From Quillaja saponaria (Eukaryota; Streptophyta; Magnoliopsida; Fabales; Quillajaceae), in the NCBI GenBank assembly GCA_029379385.1, contig CM055611.1, forward strand, positions 5,952,001-6,016,000: 64,000 bases of DNA. Reading direction: 5' to 3'. The position numbers were made by a program, and so were the translations under genes. The notes under the pieces were generated by a model. It searched no databases, was not told the DNA's origin, and saw nothing but the letters and a program-made list of their open reading frames with translations. The number at the start of each line of letters is the position of its first letter. Position 1 is the first letter of the stretch. Of this stretch, positions 38,733 through 51,239 are shown piece by piece.

Positions 38733-40792
38733 AACATCAATTTTCAACTAATGTTTTGAAAATTGAATTAGAATTGTTGGTTAAATTAGTTAGACAAACT
38801 CTAAATGATAAACTAAATCGGATTGAATCAAATAATAGACTAAATTTTTCAATATAAACTTGTTAAGTTCTGATTTACTTGGACTTATATATAGAGGATA
38901 ATTTCATGTGACGTTTAATTTTTGATCTGCAAAATAAGAGAAAATGGAGACTAGTTGTACTCAAAATTTCTCTTTAAAGAAGCCTGAAAATGATATATAA
39001 ATTTTAGTATAAGAGTATAAAATAGAGAAAATGACGATCATTTTACCTTTGACTTCAACTCATTTATATAGTGATAAATGATTAATCAAAACTTAACAAA
39101 ACTGATTATTAATTTCCTTCTTTTTCTTCAACTGACCAATGACCTAGTTATAGAAATTAGTCCCAAAGGGCCACCCACGAATTTGTCACGAAATTCTTTT
39201 TACAGAAAAGAAAAAATGAAAGCATAAAAAGGAAGAGTAAGGGTATGAATATAATTCTAATATGTCGGCCAATTTTTTTAATTGGAAAGGAATCAAATTT
39301 CAGTCGTCCACTACCACAAAGTCCATATCGATTACAAACAAAGTGGAACTAAAAGTTAAAAACATTTTAGTCCTTCAATTCATATCCACCAGAAAAATTC
39401 CACAAATGAAAATTATAAAAAAAGAAATTAGAAATATTTCATTTCACATTTGGGTAACTGTACATTATTCAACTAGCACGCATTCTTCACATGCTCAAGA
39501 TATTGCCGTTATTAGACATAATTATTGTTTTGAGTCCATGATATTATATCATTTTCTAATATTCTCCATTTAATACTCAATTTTTTATATTAAATTTTCA
39601 ATGAAGACATGTCCTATATAAAATTGGATGAAATTATTTTATGTCTTTTTGAAAAAAATTTGTATGGATGAGGAAAAAAGTATTAAATTTAAATTGACTC
39701 ATTTATTAGAGAATTATGTTTTCTCAATTTTAAAAGTAAAACCTGAAAAGAGAAAGTAAAAAAATTTCTCCCCCTTTATGATATAGAAATTTTTTCATAT
39801 CATCAAACCTTGTGTCCCACATAAATTTCATAAGTTTGACCGAATTAAGAATCTAATAACTAGAACTAATTTTGAAATATTATATGACAAGAAAAAACAA
39901 AAATGATATCTACAATCCCTAAATATATTATATTTTTTTGTTATCAATTTCATCCAAAATTTTCAAAACGTTTGTAATGCTTTTCTCAAATCTAACAATA
40001 TTAATATTTTAGACAAAAAAGTATTGATATGATTTAAAATATTTTACTGAATGACACATGTATATTAAGTAAGCAAAACATAATTTATACATAAAATATT
40101 TTCGTGCTAAAACTATAATTTTTTTAAATTTTGTCCTAAAATTATTTACTCTTTCCCATTTCTTCAGAACTTTCAAAAAGTCTAAAAGTGTTATCAAATT
40201 GAAAATTTTGCCACTTCAATAGAAATGTGATAAAAAAAAATTATATGCCACCTCAGTAGAAATGTGATGAAAAAAAATTATATTTTAAGTCATATTAATA
40301 ATTTTCAACCAAAATATTGATGGTATTAAACTAGAGAAGACATTACAAATATTTTAAAACTTTCATCCAATTTTTGGCATAAAATTCACAAAAAATATAA
40401 TAATTTAAGGATGGTAAATGTTATTTTGTCAAAAAAAAAAAAAAAATCTTAGAAGACCCTTTAAGAAAAATACTCAATAGCAAAATAAGAAAATTGTATA
40501 ATTTTAAGGGTCTAAAATAATAGTTAATAATTTAGAATTATAAAATTAAAATGTAACTCCATCCAAATCGTGCTGGTGACCTTCCCAAACCAAAAAAAGT
40601 CCCTACACTAGTAGTCAATCAGTGACCATAAAATGCGTACTGAATTCAACCAAACGCGCTAAATCAGCCATCACCCTATCGTCATTTTAGAAAAACCCAC
40701 CCTGCTTACGTGTCATCACACTATTTGACATCTACATTCTACGTTAATCTACATTACCCACACCGTCTTACACCCCGCTAACCTCTTCCCAC

Positions 40793-40802
40793 TATATATA
40801 TA
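40793..40802 (+). promoter_or_regulatory. TATA box of the AIR12-like gene
   Basis: TATATATATA lies 78 bp upstream of the ATG at 40880, in a stretch with higher GC content on both sides. It is the only TATA run at the expected distance. Confidence 0.7.
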
Positions 40803-40879
40803 GCCCTCCGGTCTTAGCAAATTAACGGAAAACCAGAAAACATCTCATTGAATCTCTGCCGTTGATTTCTCCTTCATCA

Positions 40880-41601
40880 ATGGCTTTCCCTTCCACTTTT
40901 CTCCTTTGATCCTAGGGTTGTCATTAAACCTCATGGTTTTGCTAATCTCACCGGTGTGTTCCCTCACCTGCACATCACAGAAACTCACCGGTAACAAACT
41001 TTACTCCAACTGCACCGACCTTCCGCAACTCGATGCCTACCTTCACTGGACCTACAATGCGTCTAATTCCTCTTTATCCGTCGCCTTCATCGCCGCTCCG
41101 GCCGGAAAAAACGGCTGGGTCGCGTGGGCAATTAACCCCACCGCCGAAGGTATGGCCGGATCTCAGGCTCTGGTGGCTCTGAAATCTGGAGGTTCGGTGG
41201 TTCTGAAAACCTTTAACATTAGTTCCTACTCCTCAATTGTCGAATCCAAGCTTTCGTTTGAGGTCTGGGACACGAGGGCTGAGGAAAAAGACGGAAAAAT
41301 AACTATCTTTGCGACGGTGAAGGTGCCGGAGAAGGCGGAGAAAGTGAACCAGGTTTGGCAGGTGGGTCCCTCTGTAACCAATGGAAAGCCGGACAAGCAT
41401 GAGTTTAAACCACCGAATCTGGCATCGAAAGGGAGTCTAAAGTTAGTGGAGACCAGTGCAGGGAGCACTACAAATGGGACTAGCAGTAATAGCAATTCTA
41501 CTGGAAGTGGTGATAACAAAAGTGGGGCTTCAAGGATTGGGGAAAACTTTGGTTTGGGTTTGGGTTTGGTTATGTTTTTGTTGAGTATTTTTAGGTTTTA
41601 G
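40880..41601 (+). CDS. AIR12: AIR12-like DOMON-domain, GPI-anchored protein (frameshift in signal peptide)
   Basis: The body reads without a stop from 40906 to 41601. It matches the plant family 'auxin-induced in root cultures 12', a one-domain, b-type haem protein of the outer plasma membrane face. Counting from codon 40906: hydrophobic leader residues 2-18, Cys pair near 22 and 36, DOMON domain about 42-155, candidate haem ligands Met83 (EGMAGSQ) and His165 (DKHEF), several N-glycosylation sites (51, 54, 104, 190, 197), a Ser/Thr/Asn/Gly-rich linker (185-207), and a C-terminal hydrophobic tail (214-231) fitting a GPI signal. The oddity: the well-placed ATG at 40880 reads MAFPSTFLL and then meets TGA at 40907. 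One missing base around 40901-40906 would join it to the body. The next in-frame ATG, 40933, leaves a signal peptide of only about ten residues. The gene has no intron, as is usual for the family. It could be a real inactivation, a sequencing error or use of the later ATG. Confidence 0.88.
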
Positions 41602-41691
41602 ATTTAGAAATTAGTGTTCAAAATTATATCCTTTGATGAAAAAAAAAGTTATTGTTTTGTTTGGAAATTGTGAGGTTTGTAGAGGAAGATT

Positions 41692-41697
41692 AATAAA
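41692..41697 (+). terminator. Polyadenylation signal of the AIR12-like gene
   Basis: AATAAA, 91 bp past the stop codon, the first good match downstream and followed by a T-rich stretch. Confidence 0.55.
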
Positions 41698-41709
41698 GTA
41701 AAAGAATGT

Positions 41710-44700
41710 GGAATGTACCGAGACGTATATTTGTCTTCATACATCATCTATTCAATTTTATTTTGTTATTTTTCTATTTATTGAAACATATAATTTGAAG
41801 TCTCTTTGTTACTGAGCTCACTGGTGTGAAGTATCACCTTGTCCTCTTTCTTAAATGACACTCATTCATAAAGTAAAGGAGAGAGACTTTTAGTAAGAGC
41901 AGATTTTGTATATTTCTTACATCTTTTTTCTTGGCCAACAAACAGATCTGAGACCCAAATTTGTTTTCACTTTTTCATCAAATAAAGTACATTGCATGTG
42001 CAATTCAATTTATTTTTCCGGGTCAATTACATTTTATTTCGATGACTCTCACAAGTTTTATAATTATTTTTATAAATTATTAATTTAGATACATAACTCT
42101 TTTATTTAAACTACAGTTAGCCATCAAATCTATAAAATTAATTCATAAAAGACTAAATTACTTTCATTATAATTTTTAATTTATTTATTTATATTTTCTC
42201 CATTTTACATTTTTTTTATATTCTATGAAACTAAATTCTTTATATTGATTCAATTTTAACATACATAAATAATATTTGAATCATTCATAATTTTTATTTT
42301 CTTGTCATAATATTTATATTATTAAATAAATTTACTAATACTATTTTTCTTGTTTAGAAATTATTTAAGTTGTTGTTTCAATTTGCGTTTTAATGATAAT
42401 ATTAAAGAATAAGAGAAGAAATTCTAATTACTATTAAAAAAAAATAAGAGAAGAAATTAGAGATAGAAAGTGAAAAACATAAAAAGTAAAATAAAAATAA
42501 GAATTATAGTTTATCCTTTTCAAGTTAATTTGTTAAATTTTATAACTAATTTGGATGGTTAAGGATTGTTTGTTAATTCTAACTCAAATAAGGAGTTATT
42601 TGCCTAATTTAATAGTTTATAGGAATTAATGTAAAATAAGATATAGTTTATTGGAGTAAAGTATAGTTAACTAGTTTTTTTTTTTTTAAGGACAAAGACC
42701 TCAATTGTTGGTTTTGAATAAATTAAATATGAATCCTATGGATTCTTTTTCCTCAATTGTTGCTAAGAAAACTGATATGTGATTATATTATTACTTGAAT
42801 TTGGACAAATGAATCATAGAAGACAAAAAGAACAGACAAATTATAGGGGGACACTTGACGAGGTTGGGTGAAGGAAAATCAAGCTCTGCTATTTATTTAT
42901 TTAAGTTCTTTACTTAATTGAAATGGATCTAGCGGGAAAAAGGGAAGAAAATTATATAATTAGAAAGGGAGTCAACTTTTTCTAAGAGGAAAGAAAAAAT
43001 GTATAGGATCCTGTTAACTAGTTGTTTATTATTATTATTTTTTAATATGTTGTAATATTTATGTTTGATTTTTAATTTTATTATTTAAAAAAAAAAGGTA
43101 TCTTATTAGTTCAGCTTACCATTGAAATTTTCTTATTTCATATTAACTAAATAATGTTGTGATTCAACAATTAAGAGCGAGTTTGGTTTTACATTTATAA
43201 TATATGTTTGGCTTTTATAGATCATTTTTGGTTCAACACCTAACATAAAACACAGTTTTAACTTATTTTTGAAAAATTATTTATATGTAGCTTTTTTAGA
43301 ATACACTTACAATAAAATCAAGACACAAATTTTATATTATTATTGACAAAATTATATATTATTTTTTATTTTTAATATTCTTATGATTCAAAATGACTTT
43401 AATTTTTTATAACTAACTAAACAGAAAATAAATTATATTAAAATTAATTATTTCATAATCTCTATTAACAAAATCAATCATCTAAAATATTAATTTTCAA
43501 ATATCAAATTAAACTAGCCCAAGAAAAAATAAAATTAAAGTCTTCATACGCTTACTAAGATAACAACAACAGTGATATTGTTAAAAATATCAATAATATA
43601 ATTATGAACTAATTTTTTTTAATTAATGTCTATCGTTAATTTTAAAATTTTGAAGTCAATACATCACATGCACTCTCTATCAAAGCAAAAGGGTAAGTTG
43701 ACGTTTGATAACGGTCAATACATATCGCAGGGAGTTGTTATGTTATTGTAGACTTTGAAACGCGCCTAGAGCTCCAAAAGCAGGCAAGGGTAGTTCATCC
43801 TAATTCATCTTCTTATATACTTTTTAAAAAAGTAATATTAACTTGTAAAGAGAATGTTTGATTCATTTATCAATTTTTCAAGTTTAAAATTTGTAGAAAA
43901 GTATGTGAAAAATAAAATTTTCGTAAGTTTTGTAATTCCGGTATGATGCATGTCTTTGATCGAATAATATATATGATTAATTAATATATATATAAGTAAT
44001 CTGAATACACATAATTATTAAAATAATATATATAATACAAAGAAGATATATTTTATTTTTTTGTGATTTCAAATTATCGGAGGAAGTACTGTACTTGAAG
44101 AAGAAGAAGTAGTACTTTGTACCAGCTTTCTAATCATACTACTGTACTAGTACATTATGCATAAGAAATGGGCCTTAAAACGCGTTGATTTTTATAATCT
44201 AGACTAGACAGATGTTCCTGCCAATGTAATTAGTTAAAAACTTTATGGAATCTGACGATTTTTTATTTTTTATTTTTTTTTCAAAAAATAGAGATTGAAT
44301 CACTCAACGGCTTAATTTTTTTCTTGGCAAAATGATATATATTATTCTTCAAATATTATTTTTTTATTAAATTCATTTCAAAAATATTTTTTTGATCAAA
44401 TAGCACATTAGCTAATAGAGTAAAAAGGGATTCTATATTTTATATTTTATAGAGTTTGTTTATTTAAGCTATGTATAAAAAAAATTCAAGTAGAGTTGTT
44501 AAAAAAATATTTTATAAAAAACTAAAAAAATGTGTGGATAATTTAATATAAAAACTTTATAAGATATAAAAATATTTTTTGATTTTATTTAAAAAAAAAA
44601 AGATATTGTGTATTAAAATTACTAAAAATACTATTTTGAAAAATATTATAATAATATTTATTCAAATAAAATGATTATTAAAATTTATTTAAATAATATG

Positions 44701-46120
44701 ATTATTAAAATTTATTTGAATTTTTTTTTGTTTTCTATTTGAAAAAAAAAATCTTTCTTTTCCTTAACTACAACTTTTAGGAATCTAGAAATCCAAAAAT
44801 ATTAGGAGCATAGCCTATGTGATTGCTTATGATGAGATAAAAATAGAATTCCGATGTATCTTCTTTCGGTAGGCCTATCATGATCGAAGGATGTTAACAA
44901 ATTTAGCCTAATAAGAACGAATTGAAATGTGATTTAGTCAACAGAGTAGATGTGTAAGATGGATTCATAGTTAAAGTTTGAGACAAAAATTATAAATGTG
45001 ACTTAACACATTATATTATTTTTATTTTTTACTGCTATATTTTATATATCCAGTCTCTTAAATGTAAGTAAATTGATAAGATTAAAATACCCCTAAATAC
45101 ATTTATTTAAATATTGAAAGTTTTAATCAATCCCACCAAACATTAATAACTTTAATTTTATGCCACCTATCCCGTCTCCTTTAATTCTTTGTCTTTCTCT
45201 GGTTGATTGCTTTCTCTCAACAATATCTCCTTTATAGTTGTTAAATCAAACTTATGTCTGGCATAAACCATGAATAACCTCACCAAAATTTTCAATGCTA
45301 ACAAAGTAGATACATGCACAATGAATGCATGGATATTCCTTTAAGGCAGTTTGAGCGAGTTAAATCAAGCATGGATTTTTCTTCTAAGGCAGTTTTATTT
45401 GGGTAATAAATTTTTAGCTTAATTATGCTTATAGTTTGACAAAAAATTTACTTTCGTCCTTAAAAATTATGAAAAATATCATTTTTATATTTTTAAAAAT
45501 CACGTAATGTAATATCTGTTATCTTTTTTCATTTAATTTAACCTAATTAAGAGTAAAGGCGTGACGTATTTCATGCCATCCCATGTGGCTTACTCATATA
45601 TTATAGTGTCAATATAACTAAATAAAATTTCCATGCACATTTCATTCTCATGAAAATATTGTGGTAATTTTTCTCTCACAAATATCGAAAATTTATAGTA
45701 TGATGAGAGATTGGTATATTGAATTCCAACACGGAAAGGAAAACAAAGAGTTTTTGCCTATCATTAATACTATACTATCCAACCCTCTCCTCTTTAGCCC
45801 CGATACTCACCTCTCCTATCTCACTCTTGATCTTCTTCATCCTTTACTCTGTGCCAGCCCAAAGTCATCCATGGTGGCCCATTAAAGTCTCCCTTCTGTT
45901 CACTGCCATTTGTCTTCCTGACCTCCGTCATCTGCCGATAGTCTTGCTCTAGAATCTCTTTCTATTTTCGTACAAAGTTTTCTTCTGTAATCCTTACCAT
46001 TTAAAGTAATGTTTTAAAAGTGATCATGATGTCCACGTAACAAAATGAACCAAATTAAAACAAAAACTATTGTGATGATTGGACTAGTCAAAATCGTAAA
46101 ATTAGTGCCAGGTTGGTCAT
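41710..46120. other. Intergenic, AT-rich
   Basis: No credible gene. It holds a MITE-like element (43175-43520) and long A/T tracts. The short stop-free frames at 45661-45952 overlap in two phases and show no family features. Confidence 0.5.
43175..43520 (+). mobile_element. MITE-like element, copy 1
   Basis: About 346 bp, AT-rich, without coding potential. Its ends are weak inverted repeats (GAGCGAGTTTGGTTTT at the left, GGGCTAGTTTAATTTG on the complement at the right). The whole element matches, in reverse orientation, the sequence at 50893-51239. I could not settle a target duplication, so the superfamily is open. Confidence 0.65.
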
Positions 46121-46123
46121 ACC

Positions 46124-46478
46124 TATTAGAGCTTCACTCTTGAAAACTAATCAATTGGTTACAAAAGAAGAGGTCTATTTACTTTTAAATATTATGAAGC
46201 CTGTAGGCTTAGCAATGTAAGAGTTCACACATTGACACCCTCCCTCATGTGGAAGGTGGATATTCGAAATTGTGAGATGAAGCCCATTAATCGTAGGTTG
46301 ATCAATCATCGAGTGTGGGCGTAATGAGGCAATCTATCAGTAGTGGGCCTAGCTCTAATACCATGTTGGAGCTTCACTTTTGAAAACTAATCAATTGATT
46401 ACAAGAAGAGAGGCTCATTTATTTATAAGGATTATGAGGCCTTGTAGCCTTAGTAATGTGGGAGTTCACACATTAATC
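46124..46478 (-). mobile_element. TRIM-like miniature LTR retrotransposon
   Basis: Two related 114-115-bp terminal repeats (46124-46237 and 46364-46478) flank a 126-bp core. On the minus strand the core begins with TGGTATTAGAGC (46363-46352), a tRNA-Met PBS directly next to the right repeat, and ends with GAGGGAGGG (46246-46238), a PPT directly next to the left repeat. There is no room for a gene. These are the defining features of TRIM elements. The repeats are roughly 80-85% alike and the outermost bases have decayed (TATTAG for TGTTGG on the left), so no target duplication survives. Confidence 0.85.
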
Positions 46479-48390
46479 GAGCCAAACTTTAAAAAAAATA
46501 AAAATAAAATAAAGAACTATTATTTGTATTAAAGATTAGTGAAATATTGACAGTTTATATTAAAGATTAGTGAAACAATTGTATTTTATATTGATTAGTT
46601 ACCTTTACCAAAATCATTGAAGACTTGATTAGTTCCTTTTACCTCGAAAAACAAAATAGATGAAGTTTATCTGATGGACACTTGAACTTGGAAGTTGGAA
46701 TCACTGAAGAGATGAGGCATGACTGAGTGAGATTTAAGGGCGAGGAAAGTTCAGCTAGCCAGTTAGGGTTGAATGGAGTAACTGCGTGAGTGTTGTGAAG
46801 GTGAGGGTGGAATGCAAAACTGAAGAGTTTGGGAGTTGGGACTTTTATGTTTAGTCATGCAGGGTGTATTTAGGACCAAGATGGGTGAAGGTAAAACCGG
46901 GCCAAAGGAAAAATAGCTGGTACTGAAGCCTTAAACATGAAGTTGAAGTCGATTTCAGTGAAACCATCTACGAGAAAAAATCAAAACCAAAATCAAAAGT
47001 TTTGTTATAAAAAATTCAAAATCGAGATGAACCCCAATGGAATGGAATCGATATTAAACCAAATTTTCAGTTTGGTTTCTCATTTTAGTCCAAACCATGT
47101 GCACTCCTACTAGTAACAACCCATTAATTTCTCATTAATTCTACTTCTATGACAAATTCAATCAAATACAAATAACAACAATTTTAGATATATATGAATA
47201 ATCATATCCCAAAATAACTAAAAGTTCAAAAATCATTAAAATACCAAAAAAAAAAAATTTAAAATCTCATGCCATGACCGAAATTCAAAATCTATAAAAT
47301 TTAACCAGAGGTGAGTGACCTATAAGAGCTGGGCAGCAACCAACAAGCTTTAATGGAGACTTGGACAGTGATTTGAAGGCATTGGTGGCTTGTAAAGATG
47401 CTGGAAGAGGGAGAAAAAGGGGGGAAATGAGAGAAAATTTACCAAGATCGTGATATGGGCCTGACTTTTTTGGAAAGTAAGGCCAGGGATCTCTCGCCTT
47501 TTCCTCACCATCTTCTTTGTAAAATAAGGTAAGGGAGGGGCGAGGAACACTCCCTTGCCAAAATGACGAGTATATATTTCATTGCCACTCCTTAACATTT
47601 CCAAACTAACAAGGATCCATTATCCCTTGGTATCCCTCGCCAGTAATTGTTTCCCTCCAAACTAGACAAGGAATCCATTATTCCTTGTTAAGTTGTCTTT
47701 TTCTTGAAATGTTCGTCGTATCTAGCAAGTCCCAACTATGACGGTTATTATTGTTTCCTACAAGTCATTACAGTGGTTATAGTCATAACAAGTGGATCCC
47801 TACAGTGTTTGCTATTGTTTCCAATAGGACTTGACAATGATAATTTTTACATCCGACGAGTCCCGATAATGGTGGTAGTCATCATATCCAATAAGTCAAT
47901 GGGTGGTGACTGACAGCTAGTGGACATGGTTAATGGTAGCAACTAATTGGGTGGGGATGATGTTGGTGGATTGTGGCCAGTGATAAACCATGATGTGCCA
48001 TCATAAATAAGTTACTATTAATAAGTCATATTTACAAATGAAGTGTAATGAAAAATATTTGTATTGTAATTATTAGGGTCTACTTCTAAGAAAAAATAGA
48101 GTTATCTAGTTATATATCAATTCCCGTTAAATAGTCTAATTCTCAATTCACTATATCCAAACAGACTGATGCAAAATAAAGAAATAAAGTTTAGGATTTA
48201 AAATTTAATAGTTTTTAAAATTATGTCATATTAGAACTAGAGATAAAATTAGTATTATTTTAGTGTTACGAGGAATTATTAGCTTCTATATTTATCTTTA
48301 TGTTATTAGGGTTTCTTTTTATTAGGATTGTAAGTATTTATTTTTTATGTCATTAGTGTTTCCAAGGAGTCTATATAATTACTCATAATA
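46479..48390. other. Intergenic, no gene recognised
   Basis: It includes a short direct repeat at 46530/46557 and a 56-bp-spaced repeat at 47601. Slightly GC-richer text at 47350-47600 carries a stop-free minus frame of 84 codons without family features. Confidence 0.5.
47601..47694. repeat. Short tandem repeat, 56-bp spacing
   Basis: 'ccaaacta.acaagga.tccatta' occurs at 47601 and 47657 and is followed both times by 'cccttg' or 'tccttg'. Two units only. Confidence 0.7.
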
Positions 48391-48391
48391 T

Positions 48392-50125
48392 TACATTGTA
48401 AAAAAAGCGTTTGTTGAATTTACATATTGTCCCTGCGATTTGTTACTTCAACTATATTATCAGTTAGTCAGGCATCAATTGGTAACAAAGTCTAGGTACT
48501 AGTCCTATTGAAAAACACAAACCACGACTATCCATAGCAATCCACCATCATCACTGTCAACAAATACACCTTTTGCTCTAACCGACATGACCACAGTGAT
48601 CAAAAATAGCTAATCTACAAAAACGGTGAAGAAAATGGCCAATCGATCAAAGGAATGCCTTCATATGCCTAAAGACAACACCTTCATGGCCACTGGGCAG
48701 AAAAACTTGTCAGATTTACAATCTGCCACAACCAAAAGGAGCAAAAGCTACCAATCTATAATTTCCCCAAAGATCGTCACCTGACACCAATGCGCCTCCG
48801 TTTGCCGATCATAAGCTCTGTCTCTATCCACCACATTAGATCCGACCCAACTCGATACCACCAGAGCCAACATGTTCAAACTCGAACCAATTTGCTTCAA
48901 CCCATACCCAAACTAGTGACCCAGAAAGAAATACTAATAACATAAAGATAAATCTAAAATCCTAATAAAAAGAAAATTAATAATTTTTAATAACACTAAA
49001 ATACTACTAACCTATCCATAATTTTAATAATATATAATTTAGAAACTATTAAATTATAAATCCTAAATTCTATTTCTTAGTTCTCCATCGATATTGGCCA
49101 ATCGATCAACAGAATGCCTCCATGAGCTTCCATAAACAACACCTCTGCTATTGTAGCCGAAAAAACTTGCCAGATTTATGATCTACCTCTGCCAAAAGGA
49201 GTGGAAGCCACTAATCTATAATTTCCTAAGATTATCACCTGACACCAATGAACGCACCTTTATGCACCAATCACAACCTTGTTGTCCGTCCACCACATCA
49301 AACTCGATTCAACCCATACCTAGTCTCGAGACCAAAAAAGAAATCCTTATAACATAAAAATTAATTTAAAATCCTAAAAAAATAGAAACTAATAGCACTA
49401 AAATACTAATAATTTTACTCCTAATTCTAATATCAGATAATTTAAAAATCATTAAATTTTAAATTCTATTTTTTTTTTCAATCATAAAACCCAATACATT
49501 ACACGAGCCAACCTGTTTAACCAATTAAACCTAGCCGACTAGCTTACAATTCCAAAGCCAGTTTATATAATATATATATATAGATAAAGACAATAACCTT
49601 CACATATATGTAACCAAGGGCCGAATTCATAGCCCTACTCTACTCTAGTCACTAGATTTAGATGAAGTCTCAGGCCCACTTTTGTAACACCAGTCAGTAC
49701 CTATTTCCAAGGAATTCGACACCCTAAGTTCAATTCCGAGGATTGATTTTTTAAATTATAACTCGACATTCATGTTTTGATATGATATGCTTTTTTAAAA
49801 ATATAGCTCATCATTTCATGGCTTCTTAAGGGTTATATAAGAAATGTAGAGTTCAATGCTCAAATGAAAGCAAGAAAGAAGGCATTGTAGAAGGCATTAC
49901 ATGAAATTCAACACACATTTCGAGAAATAAAACAAACACTTCATGGAAAAAAAACAACAAATATTTCATGAAACATTGTCTAAACCTTAAAATGAAATGA
50001 TTCAAGCCATGATGAATTGTAATCACAAGCAATTACTGCTAGTATTACATTGTAAAACAAGCTTTTGATGAATTTATAAATTGTCCTTTTCAATTGCCCG
50101 TTTGATTATACTAACAGCTGATTTT
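48392..50125. repeat. Direct repeats flanking about 1.6 kb, possible decayed LTR element
   Basis: 'attacattgtaaaa.aagc.tttg.tgaattta.a.attgtcc' occurs at 48392-48445 and 50044-50097, about 80% alike over some 80 bp. The left copy is followed by 'caattggtaacaaag', faintly like a PBS region. Between them lies a 459-bp tandem duplication without coding content. This could be a non-autonomous LTR element, but the start of neither LTR can be defined. Confidence 0.4.
48636..49475. repeat. 459-bp tandem duplication
   Basis: 'tggccaatcgatcaa' opens both units (48636 and 49095). They share text throughout, e.g. 'cacctgacaccaatg' and 'agaaact.at', with about 75-80% identity by eye. The second unit ends near 49475. 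The duplicated text looks like non-coding retroelement sequence. Confidence 0.85.
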
Positions 50126-50153
50126 GCATCACGGACCCTAAATGTGTTTTACT

Positions 50154-50156
<3 letters not shown>

Positions 50157-50210
<54 letters not shown>

Positions 50211-50214
50211 TATA
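50157..50214. repeat. (TA)n microsatellite
   Basis: About 58 bp of TA with one TG interruption near 50191. Confidence 0.95.
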
Positions 50215-50739
50215 AAAGTAGCTGAGAAAATAATAGCTCAATTTTTTTTTTTTGTCTTTTTCAACTTAAAAATATTATATATTTATTTTTTCAATTTCGT
50301 CCTTTCACACTCAAACTCTCTCGAAATTTAAATAATATTATCAATTTGCTCATTTTTTTTCCCTACCTATTAAGCAAAGAAAAATATAAATATATAAAAT
50401 TTTATTAATTTGATAAAAATTTCATATAATCAAAAATTCTAATCTTATTAATTTTTAATTTTTTTAATTTTCCCCTAACAAAGTATGCATCTATAATTAT
50501 AATTTTAGAAAGTTACATTGAGTAGTTTTTCCCTGCACTTGTACATTTATACTCAACCAAAATGCAAATTAGACAGAGAAAAAAAAAGGAGCATAAAATT
50601 AAGATAAATACATGTATAGAAATATAATAAAAAAAATTTCAATTTTGGATATATATTTTAAAAAAAAATTACATTTGACATAAAGAAATTACTTGTAGTT
50701 GTTTATAATATTTTAATTTATATAATATATATTTTTCTA

Positions 50740-50749
50740 ATATATATAT

Positions 50750-50782
<33 letters not shown>
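50740..50782. repeat. (TA)n microsatellite
   Basis: About 43 bp of TA with a single GA interruption at 50751. Confidence 0.95.
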
Positions 50783-50784
<2 letters not shown>

Positions 50785-50892
50785 GAAAAATATTTTGTGT
50801 TATAGTGTGAAGGACAGGATATGGAAGCATATTTAGGGCTTCAGAAAGAAAAATTATTGTTCAAAGTTGGTATAAAGGTACTTAGTAAGTTA

Positions 50893-51239
50893 GGACTAGT
50901 TTGGTTTGGCATTTGAAAATCTATTTTTTGGATAATTGATTTTGCTAATAGAGATTTTGGAAGAATTAATATTAATATAATCTTTTTTATGTTTGGTTAG
51001 TTATCCAAAAAAGTAATTTTGAATAATAATAATATTACACATGAGTGTATTTTGATATAAAAAATGTGTCTTGTATTTTGATATATGTGTGTTCTAGAAA
51101 AGTTACACATGAGTAGATTTTGAAAAATAGGCAAAAACTATATTAAGCGTTTAACTAAAAGTAATTTTCAGTTTTAACCAAACATGCAATTATACAAACT
51201 GAGAATAATTTTTAGGTCTAAAAGCCAAACACATGTTCT
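50893..51239 (-). mobile_element. MITE-like element, copy 2
   Basis: Reverse-oriented relative of 43175-43520: GGACTAGTTTGGTTTGGCAT at its left end mirrors the right end of copy 1, and 'gattgatttt..taatagagatt' and 'tgtaacttttctagaac' on the complement line up inside. About 347 bp, non-coding. Confidence 0.65.

Larger units (their letters stand above)
35990..40780. other. Intergenic, very AT-rich
   Basis: No gene is recognised. Stop-free stretches here are short and of random composition. Contents noted are the small tandem repeat at 36664, a purine-rich tract at about 38680-38732 and several A or T tracts. The last 200 bp are the AIR12-like promoter. Confidence 0.55.

Noticed and set aside
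39262..39573. 103-codon plus-strand frame upstream of the AIR12-like gene
   Set aside because: Lysine- and isoleucine-rich composition as expected of random AT-rich DNA. No motif, promoter or homologue recognised.
41226..41519. 97-codon frame on the minus strand
   Set aside because: Antisense shadow of the AIR12-like coding sequence.
45661..45952. Two overlapping 74-77-codon plus-strand frames
   Set aside because: They overlap in different phases, with no family features. They could be a gene fragment but nothing supports it.
50157..50782. TA runs as a possible origin or regulatory DNA
   Set aside because: Simple TA microsatellites, common in AT-rich plant DNA. No other signal near them.
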